Assembly: GCF_014651015.1 (NCBI RefSeq)
Contig: NZ_BMWB01000035.1
Location: 1 to 56,788 of the forward strand
Direction of reading: 5' to 3'
Origin: Streptomyces xantholiticus
GTDB taxonomy: Bacteria > Actinomycetota > Actinomycetes > Streptomycetales > Streptomycetaceae
DNA length: 56,788 nt
In this document: positions 51,659 to 56,788 of the stretch, one piece after another
Numbering within the stretch: position 1 is the first letter of the stretch
Layout of the letters: every line of letters starts with the position of its first letter
The notes under the pieces: model-generated
Seen by the model: only the letters and a program-made list of their open reading frames with translations
Told to the model about the DNA's origin: nothing
Database searches by the model: none
Made by a program: the position numbers and the translations under genes

Positions 51659-52270
51659 TCAGGCCGGTACCGGCAGCGGAGGCCCTCGGCGGGGCAGGCC
51701 ACGCGCGAGCAGCACCGAGTACCTGACGCACAGCACCCGCGGGCCGCGCGGCAGCAACCACGGCGCGGGCTCCGGTAGCGGCGACAGCCGCAAGCAGCCC
51801 AATCTGGGAACCACCATCGCGGCCAGCCGCCGCACCAGCCGGTCCCCGTAGGCCAGGCAGACCGCCGCCCCCAGGGCCGCCGCGCCATGCGCCACCGTCA
51901 TGTCCACCGACATCGCGTGGTGACCACCACCACTGACCGGAGCTGCGCTGGACCCCATCGCGCCGTGAAGGTGCGCATGTCCCGGCGACATGCCCGCCAC
52001 CTCAGCGGCCGCCTTCCCGGCCAGGTGGAAGACGATGTGCACCACCAACTGGGCGGCACCCAGCACCAGCACCTGGACGTCGAAGCCTCGACGCCTACGG
52101 CACAGCACCACGCCCACCAGAGCGAGCACCGTGAACAGGGCGGTGAGCCATCCCCATCCGGGAAGCCGCCCACCCGCCGAGACGTGGCTCACACAGCCGA
52201 GCAGCAGACACAGCAGCGCGGCTGTCAGGCCACGTATGACCCGCTTGGCGCTGCTTCCCGATATCTGCAC
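51659..52270 (-). CDS. Membrane protein with His/Met-rich loop
   Basis: A 203-residue membrane protein with about five hydrophobic segments, for example VIRGLTAALLCLLLGCVSHV and LGAAQLVVHIVFHLAGKAAA. Between TM segments is a loop rich in His and Met, MSPGHAHLHGAMGSSA and GGGHHAMSVDMT, typical of copper-handling proteins. The start is uncertain: GTG 52270 gives the usual short N-terminus, while an ATG at 52342 would add a basic extension. It lies about 215 bp upstream of the PepSY gene in the same direction. A copper role is inferred from the loop and neighbours. Confidence 0.65.
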   Translation of the reverse strand: MQISGSSAKRVIRGLTAALLCLLLGCVSHVSAGGRLPGWGWLTALFTVLALVGVVLCRRRRGFDVQVLVLGAAQLVVHIVFHLAGKAAAEVAGMSPGHAHLHGAMGSSAAPVSGGGHHAMSVDMTVAHGAAALGAAVCLAYGDRLVRRLAAMVVPRLGCLRLSPLPEPAPWLLPRGPRVLCVRYSVLLARGLPRRGPPLPVPA

Positions 52271-52533
52271 GGGGGTCAACCTACACAAGTCCCCCAGCAG
52301 CAATACGGCGTTGCGCCGCGACTTACGCGTTCTATGCATCTTTGCGCCCCGCGCAGGACGCGGCGGGTTGCCGCCAACGGGGGTGTGCTGCGTGGTTGTC
52401 GGCGTACGGGACGCTCTGGGCGGGCGCCGGCGCCGGAGCGGTGGCCGGTTCAACCACGCCGGTGGGCTGGGCAACGATGGCCTGCACGGTGCTGGCCATG
52501 GGCGCGGGCGGCTGCGTCCGGGGCGGCGACACC

Positions 52534-52722
52534 TTATCCGCCCTCCGTGATCGCGGTTCGCACCGAGGGGTCGTCAAGGTCGGTACCGCATACGGTGACC
52601 GCTTGCGCCGTGAGGTCGGCGACGACCTCGCCGACGCCGGGCACCTGCGATACCTCTCCGGTGATGCTCGCCACGCAGTGCCCGCAGCTCATCCCGGTGA
52701 CGGTGTAGCGCTTCTCGGTCAT
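52534..52722 (-). CDS. Heavy-metal-associated (HMA) copper chaperone, CopZ-like
   Basis: A 62-residue ferredoxin-like HMA domain: KRYTVTGMSCGHCVASITGE, with the metal-binding GMxCxxC at residues 10-15, then EVVADLTAQAVTV. It carries Cu(I) to export ATPases or sensors. The ATG at 52722 has GGAG upstream. It heads the minus-strand metal cluster and is divergent from the small Cys-rich gene. No copper ATPase is present in the window. Confidence 0.9.
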   Translation of the reverse strand: MTEKRYTVTGMSCGHCVASITGEVSQVPGVGEVVADLTAQAVTVCGTDLDDPSVRTAITEGG

Positions 52723-52748
52723 GGCAATCCGCTCCGTGGGGCCGGTCC

Positions 52749-52770
52749 TACCTCCCCGCAATGTGAGGTA
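52749..52770. promoter_or_regulatory. Candidate metal-regulator dyad
   Basis: TACCTC and GAGGTA are inverted around ten bases in the divergent HMA / Cys-rich spacer. The arm sequences and G/C runs between resemble CsoR-type sites only loosely. No CsoR gene is seen here. Confidence 0.3.
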
Positions 52771-52912
52771 CGGGGGCGGAGGCCAGTGCGTTCAGGTAGG
52801 AAGCGCCTTCCACGGTGATGCTTGTAGGCACGCAGCAGAGGGTATGCACCAGGCAGCCCCGGGAGGTCACTCTCCGCTTCGACTGCCGTTAATCCATGAG
52901 AGGTTGAAGACG

Positions 52913-53122
52913 ATGAGCGACGTCAGCGGTCTGGAGCCAGTGGCCACCTTCTGCGGCAACTGCAACTGCGGCTGTCCGCAGCTGTTCGTCGACCCTGCCG
53001 CACCCGCAGAGCGCCGTGTGGTCCTGACGGACGACTTCGGCCAGCGGGTGCAGATGAGCACCGACCAGTTCGCCTCCCTCATCGAGCAGGCCAAGGCCGG
53101 GAAGCTGGACGGCACAGCCTGA
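52913..53122 (+). CDS. Small Cys-rich protein
   Basis: A 69-residue protein with FCGNCNCGCPQLF at residues 13-25: four Cys in a CxxCxCxC array that should bind metal or an Fe-S cluster. The remainder, RRVVLTDDFGQRVQMSTDQF onward, looks like a small folded domain. ATG 52913 has GAGAGG upstream. It is divergent from the HMA chaperone and next to the MerR operon, so metal buffering is a reasonable guess, but the family is not characterised to my knowledge. Confidence 0.7.
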   Translation: MSDVSGLEPVATFCGNCNCGCPQLFVDPAAPAERRVVLTDDFGQRVQMSTDQFASLIEQAKAGKLDGTA

Positions 53123-53328
53123 CGGCCGACCGCCCGGCGTCTCCAGCCGACTGGGGCGGGTACGCCCACAGCCCGGCCGCGGTGCGCGCCGGAGCCGCTG
53201 AGCTGCGGCTCCCGGGCCGGAGCGCCGCCCTGGAAAATGGCGGGTGCTCGAGCCCCGGGTCCCGCCAACGTATGTTCAGCTTGCCCGCCTACTCGGGTGA
53301 CCTGGACGGAGACCTTCGCATCCTTCCG

Positions 53329-53427
53329 ACCCTTGTGCTCGCGGATGCTCTGCCACACCAGCCAGGCGCCGCCGATCTCGAAGAGGGCGGCGACGACGAA
53401 CAGGGCAACGGAACGAGCGACGGTCAT
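53329..53427 (-). pseudogene. YnfA/UPF0060 membrane protein, N-terminal fragment
   Basis: MTVARSVALFVVAALFEIGG followed by AWLVWQSIREHKG is the first TM helix and loop of the YnfA family, normally about 110 residues. Similarity stops at residue 33 and the frame continues with unrelated charged sequence. It begins 10 bp after the MerT-like gene, as the last member of that operon. Confidence 0.6.
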
Positions 53428-53437
53428 ACCCGGGACA

Positions 53438-53758
53438 CTAACGGCGGCCCGCGCCGCTGATCTGCAGCGGGTCGGCCGACTTCTGGCAACCGCACCCGCT
53501 CTCACCTGCGGTCTTCGACGCGCAGGAGCAGGAGCGGCGGCGCCGGCCGAGCCACCAGGTGCCGACGGTGAGCACGGCCAGGACGACGGCCAGGGCGGGC
53601 AGCCAGGCCACCACCGCCCCGACCCCGGCCCCGGCCCCGACGACCCCAGCTGTGATCAGGAGGGGCAGCGCGCAGCACGCCACGCAGGCCAGCGCGGCCA
53701 TGCCCCCGAGCGCCTTCGGGGCACGCCCTGGGCGGGGCTCAGCAGCAGGGTCCGGCAT
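53438..53758 (-). CDS. MerT-like small membrane protein
   Basis: A 106-residue protein with two or three TM segments: GGMAALACVACCALPLLITA then AGVVGAGAGVGAVVAWLPAL. The CVACC pair in the first TM matches the arrangement used by mercury-transport proteins, and the C-terminal tail has a second Cys set (CSCAS, CGCQK). It overlaps the 3' end of the MerR gene by 20 bp and so is co-translated with it. Transport of Hg(II) or another soft metal into or across the membrane is inferred. Confidence 0.7.
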   Translation of the reverse strand: MPDPAAEPRPGRAPKALGGMAALACVACCALPLLITAGVVGAGAGVGAVVAWLPALAVVLAVLTVGTWWLGRRRRSCSCASKTAGESGCGCQKSADPLQISGAGRR

Positions 53759-54185
53759 GACGGTTCTCCTCGGCGAGGTCGGTGAAAGGGATCGGGCAGC
53801 AGGCGCTCGAGGCGCAGACGGTCAGGTCGTCGCAGCCCGCCTCCACGGCGGCGGCCAGGGCGGTGCGGATGGTGGTGAGGTCAGCGATCTTCGCGTCGAC
53901 CTCGGCGAGCTTGGCCGTGGCTCGGTCCTGGAGCCCCGCCACGGGGCGCCCGTGCCGGTGACGGCCGGCCTCCAGGAGCTCGGCGACCTCCTCCAGCGTG
54001 AACCCGAGCCGCTGGGCGGCCTTGATCACCCGAAGCGCGGTCACCGCGTCCTCGCCGTAGAGGCGGTGACCGCCGTTGCTGCGTTCCGGCTCGGCCAGCA
54101 GGCCGCGCCGCTCGTAGTAGCGCAGGGTCTGAATGTTCACCCCGGCCACCTCGGCGACCTGCCCGCTGCGCAGGCCCGTACTCAC
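53739..54185 (-). CDS. MerR-family heavy-metal-responsive regulator
   Basis: A 148-residue regulator. The winged helix is RSGQVAEVAGVNIQTLRYYE, RRGLLAEPERSNGGHRLYGE, and the dimer helix follows. The C-terminal effector loop has Cys residues in GCDDLTVCASSACCPIPF and ends with PCC, a metal-binding pattern. It resembles mercury-type MerR but lacks an obvious equivalent of Cys82 (GRHRHG there), so the metal may differ. GTG 54185 overlaps the upstream stop as GTGA. It should act on the promoter dyad at 54568-54589. Confidence 0.9.
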   Translation of the reverse strand: MSTGLRSGQVAEVAGVNIQTLRYYERRGLLAEPERSNGGHRLYGEDAVTALRVIKAAQRLGFTLEEVAELLEAGRHRHGRPVAGLQDRATAKLAEVDAKIADLTTIRTALAAAVEAGCDDLTVCASSACCPIPFTDLAEENRHAGPCC

Positions 54186-54517
54186 CGCTGCTCCCCGGCG
54201 GCAGCGGTTCGGGCCGCGATGGCGTCCAGAACGGCCTCGTGCTCCTGGTCGACCGAGATGTCCAGACGGATCAGGTCCTCGCCGGGGGTGGTGGTGAAGG
54301 TGAAGAACGAGCAGCAGCCGCTTTCACGCTCCACCAGGCCACGGACCCGGTCCTCGACGCCCGACCCGCCCGCCAGGTCCAGACGCAGGTGGAACGGCTG
54401 GGGTCTCGACAGCGCCGTCAGCCGCTCGCAGAACAGCCCATCCCACTCGGCGACCCTCAAAGGCCGCTCCTCGGCGGGCAGCGTGCAGGACTGCGGCACC
54501 CATGCAAGATCACTCAT
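54182..54517 (-). CDS. Hypothetical protein, first gene of the MerR operon
   Basis: A 111-residue soluble protein with WVPQSCTLPAEERPLRVAEW, DGLFCERLTALSRPQPFHLR and RESGCCSFFTFTTTPGEDLI. Three separate Cys sites, including adjacent CC, could bind metal. Similar genes sit before MerR-like regulators in other actinomycetes. The start ATG 54517 is 51 bp from the MerR-type operator, and its TGA overlaps the MerR GTG, so the operon order is this gene, merR-like, MerT-like, YnfA fragment. Function is unknown. Confidence 0.75.
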   Translation of the reverse strand: MSDLAWVPQSCTLPAEERPLRVAEWDGLFCERLTALSRPQPFHLRLDLAGGSGVEDRVRGLVERESGCCSFFTFTTTPGEDLIRLDISVDQEHEAVLDAIAARTAAAGEQR

Positions 54518-54567
54518 CGCGCTCACTCCCGTCATCAGTCCCCGTGGTGGGGCCATCTCCGACGGTA

Positions 54568-54589
54568 AACCTGTACCTGGGTACCGGTT
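54568..54589 (-). promoter_or_regulatory. MerR-type operator/promoter
   Basis: On the minus strand, AACCGGTAC and GTACAGGTT form a 9-4-9 dyad with eight of nine pairs. TTGCAA overlaps its upstream edge as a -35 box, and about 19 bp follow before the -10 region, the long spacing that MerR regulators untwist. It lies 51-72 bp before the first gene. Confidence 0.75.
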
Positions 54590-54739
54590 GCAAGTCCGGC
54601 TCGGGGCGATGATCCGCAGGGCGGTCTTCTCCCTGGCCTCGCGCAGCGCGTGACCTCGGCGCGGCCCTCGCGGCCGCCACCGCCCGCCGCACCGTCATGC
54701 CTCTGCAGCGCGATGGCGGCCAGGCACGCGATCGCCCTG

Positions 54740-55082
54740 CACCTCGGAGGGCATCGCCTCCCGCAAGGGCCCAGAAATCGCACTGGCTCACGCAGGCATC
54801 TCCGTAGACGTTCTGGGGCATGACAAGGAGCTCCTGCCTGAGGGGTTCGCCGACCGCGTGCACGCCGCATTCCCCCGCGCGGATCTCGCCTACGAGATGA
54901 CCGACCTGATCGTCCGGCAGACGCTGGCCAATCCCGCCAAGGCCGGCCCGCTCCGCTTCCCCTGTCAGCTCCTGCGCCGCCACCTGCCGCCCGGCACGCT
55001 GCCCGACTGGTACGACCTGATCGCCCAGGCCGGCTGGGGCGACCGGCCCACCACCGCTCACCCGGACACTCCGGCCACCTGA
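54740..55082 (+). other. C-terminal coding remnant, unknown family
   Basis: An open frame without a clear start reads EGIASRKGPEIALAHAGISV, ELLPEGFADRVHAAFPRADL and AGPLRFPCQLLRRHLPPGTL to TGA at 55080-55082. GC-rich third positions and smooth composition indicate real coding sequence, but the 5' end merges into non-coding DNA near 54740. I do not recognise the family. It is probably the tail of a gene lost during rearrangement next to the IS5 debris. Confidence 0.4.
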
Positions 55083-55267
55083 AACCCCGCCAACTACCGG
55101 CCATCTGTGCGCAGGGTCATGCAGACCTCGGCCATCGGGACCGGCCCGGCCTGCCTGCGGAGATCACTCAGCCGGTCGGCGGGACCGGCAGCTGCCGGAG
55201 TGCCTGCGCACCACGAGGAAGGGGTGCGTCAGGCCGAAGGTGAGGGCCGCACGCCATGGATGACGAT

Positions 55268-55522
55268 CCGTCCTGCGGCGGCGGGGAATCCGCAACACGA
55301 TCCCGGAGAAGAGTGACAGCCAGGCCGCCCGCCTGCGCAAGGGCTCACGCGGCGGACGGCCACCCGGTTTTGATGAGGCGAGGTACAAGAAGCGCAACAC
55401 CGTTGAGCGGGCGATCAACCGCCTGAAGCAGTCCCGGGCGGTCGCCACTCGCTACGACAAGCGCGGCTACGTCTTCCTCGGCACCACCACAGCGGCAGCC
55501 CTTGCTGTCTGGCTCCGAACGT
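55268..55522 (+). pseudogene. IS5-family transposase, C-terminal fragment
   Basis: The frame reads LRRRGIRNTIPEKSDSQAAR, LRKGSRGGRPPGFDEARYKK and RNTVERAINRLKQSRAVATR, then YDKRGYVFLGTTTAAALAVW, ending at TGA 55520-55522. This is the DDE Glu region and tail of an IS5-group transposase. It is related to the shorter scrap at 36835 but comes from a different subgroup, and no 5' part is left. Confidence 0.8.
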
Positions 55523-55535
55523 GATCAGTGGCTTC

Positions 55536-56102
55536 TTAGTGACCGTCGAGCCAGCGGCGTGCCGCCAGGCTCAGCGGTGGCTCGTCCGGCTCGTCCATCG
55601 TTCCCTCCGCCACCGCCTCGGCCCACCGCCGGAGGACCTTTGAACGATGCGGCGCTGTCAGCACAGAGGTGCTGATGTCGTGCTCCCATGTCGTCGCGAA
55701 GCACAGGACGTTCCCGTCGAGCGAGAGCATGCGGAACTCTGGACGGCAGGGGGCGCTGCCGAGCAGGCCGGCAGCACCTTTGCCCATGATGTCCCACTCA
55801 CTCTGCAGCTCGACACAGAACCACCGAGAGGGGCTGCTCTCTTCAGGCTGGAGCGCGAGCAGGAACCTGCGGTCGGTCTCGGTGAACAGCTCTCCTTCGA
55901 CCGACAGCCGGTACCAGTCGGCGTTGGCCTTCTCGCGTAGGTGCGGTTCGAGGACGTCGAGCATGGCCTCGACGCGCCCTTCCTCGGGAGGGCAGCTCGG
56001 TGCCTGGCCGGTGACGATGGGCGGGATGAGCCCTTCGGGCTCGGTCCACCCGTCCACGATTCGCAGGCCCGCCACGGCGAGAGACTTCATAACCCCCATC
56101 AT
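55536..56102 (-). CDS. Hypothetical protein, 188 residues
   Basis: An intact acidic soluble protein. Features are DGWTEPEGLIPPIVTGQ near the N-terminus, EAMLDVLEPHLREKANADWY, RFLLALQPEESSPSRWFCVE and CFATTWEHDISTSVLTAPHR. The mixture of strands with Trp and Phe, and the acidic surface, would suit an immunity-type or ligand-binding protein, but I cannot assign a family. ATG 56102 has GGCGGAG five bases upstream. A compact set of direct and inverted repeats lies about 140 bp upstream. Confidence 0.6.
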   Translation of the reverse strand: MMGVMKSLAVAGLRIVDGWTEPEGLIPPIVTGQAPSCPPEEGRVEAMLDVLEPHLREKANADWYRLSVEGELFTETDRRFLLALQPEESSPSRWFCVELQSEWDIMGKGAAGLLGSAPCRPEFRMLSLDGNVLCFATTWEHDISTSVLTAPHRSKVLRRWAEAVAEGTMDEPDEPPLSLAARRWLDGH

Positions 56103-56238
56103 GCGGTCTCCGCCGATCAGCACACGGGGCAGGGCCGTGCTTGGCCCCGCGCCCGGGCCGTCGCTGCCCGCTTCGGCAGACGCGGCCTGCGTTCCGCGCC
56201 ACCGCAGCAATCGTTATCTCGGGTACTGGAACGGCCTC

Positions 56239-56275
56239 AGGCACGTAAGGCACGTGCGCGAAACGGTACGTGCCT
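56239..56275. repeat. Direct and inverted AGGCACGT repeats
   Basis: AGGCACGT occurs at 56239-56246 and 56248-56255 and in inverse orientation at 56268-56275. A hairpin or a multi-site operator is possible. It lies in the intergenic region upstream of the 55536-56102 gene. Confidence 0.6.
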
Positions 56276-56438
56276 CACAGATATCCCAGGGTTGCCAGGC
56301 ATGTTGGTCATGTGGGACGGGCCGAGGCTTTGTACGTGGAACTGGACAACAGTGTCGATGACGGCCGGCAACACCCCGCTTGTGGCAGGAAGCGTGTCGA
56401 CGAGATTGGGCAGCGCCTGGCCTCAGAACCACGGCACC

Positions 56439-56788
56439 CTAGGACCGTAGCTCGGCGAGTCGCGCCAAAGCCTCGGGAGACGACGCCCTTTCCTCCTCGG
56501 TGAGCTGGAGCTCAGCGGCCTGCGTCAGCAGCCGCGCGGCCAGGGCCTCGTCGCCAAGCCGCTGCGCGATGTCCCCCCGCAGCACCAGCAGGCGCAGATG
56601 CTGTGCAGGGGTGGGGCGCTCGTCCTCCGATCGCAGTGCGTAGTCGATGATCTTCGCGGCGCCCGGCAGATCCTCCTTGGAGTCGACGAACAGATCGGCC
56701 ATGTGCACTGCCCGTGCGAAAGTTTCCTTGGGTACCGGCCGGAGTCTCTGGTCCTCGCTGATCTGCTGGCCGACGCGGATGCTGTTGC
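56439..56788 (-). CDS. C-terminal part of a helical (TPR-like) protein, cut by window edge
   Basis: The frame is open to the right edge and ends at 56439. The visible 115 residues are helical: ETFARAVHMADLFVDSKEDL, then IIDYALRSEDERPTPAQHLR, LLVLRGDIAQRLGDEALAAR and EEERASSPEALARLAELRS. The spacing of Ala and Leu suggests two or three TPR-like helix pairs. The ATG at 56708 is not used as start because coding character continues upstream of it. Function unknown. Confidence 0.6.
   Translation of the reverse strand, partial: NSIRVGQQISEDQRLRPVPKETFARAVHMADLFVDSKEDLPGAAKIIDYALRSEDERPTPAQHLRLLVLRGDIAQRLGDEALAARLLTQAAELQLTEEERASSPEALARLAELRS

Overview
The window is high-GC DNA with Streptomyces-type codon use. 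Gene families, short SD-led starts (ATG, GTG and some TTG), RHS/LamG surface proteins and many insertion-sequence remnants all point to a Streptomyces (or close relative) accessory region such as a chromosome arm, island or large plasmid. Very large genes are intact (a 2370-residue RHS protein, a 1245-residue LamG protein, a 549-residue kinase), while about two dozen smaller genes are frameshifted, truncated or carry nonsense codons, mostly next to transposase debris. I read this as real gene decay rather than generally poor sequence, although single indels cannot be checked here. No tRNA, rRNA or CRISPR array was recognised.

Layout. 1-4.0 kb: transposon debris (IS701, a TniB-like ATPase, IS5) around a decayed phosphotransferase and two small intact genes. 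4.0-9.7 kb: LtrA-family membrane protein, helicase-associated remnant, MBL hydrolase divergent from a GlxA-type AraC regulator, and a protoglobin. 10-14.4 kb: an acyl-CoA catabolic cluster (crotonase, acyl-CoA dehydrogenase, TetR, DUF2855) with two candidate TetR operators and an IS110 tail wedged between its genes. 14.6-28.2 kb: a polymorphic-toxin locus, with a LamG secreted protein, a terminator, an RHS/HINT/HNH-nuclease toxin, a DUF4265 putative immunity gene, an ISL3 ruin and a CdiI-like immunity gene. 28.3-33.5 kb: small lipoprotein and membrane-protein genes, several broken. 33.9-36.4 kb: a decayed two-gene NACHT (STAND) system in which a small helical protein and the NTPase carry the same roughly 18-residue motif at their facing ends, linked by a GTGA overlap. 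37-44 kb: a zinc-ribbon protein, SUKH-like debris, TetR with patatin and flavin monooxygenase, and a Ser/Thr kinase. 44.3-49 kb: small genes, IS630 debris, a methyltransferase, DUF6000 and a complete ISL3-type IS. 49-54.6 kb: metal-handling genes (YcnI, PepSY, His-rich membrane protein, HMA chaperone, Cys-rich peptide) and a MerR operon with a recognisable MerR-type promoter. 55-56.8 kb: IS5 debris, one unknown gene and a gene running off the right edge.

How the genes fit together. The toxin, LamG and immunity genes look like one contact or secreted competition locus. The two TetR clusters look like independent acyl/lipid or ketone catabolic units, each controlled from its own divergent promoter. 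The metal genes form two adjacent minus-strand operons. The most unusual item is the NACHT pair with matching terminal motifs, which has the layout expected of bacterial amyloid-signalling NLR systems; that reading is inference, and the copy here appears to be inactive.
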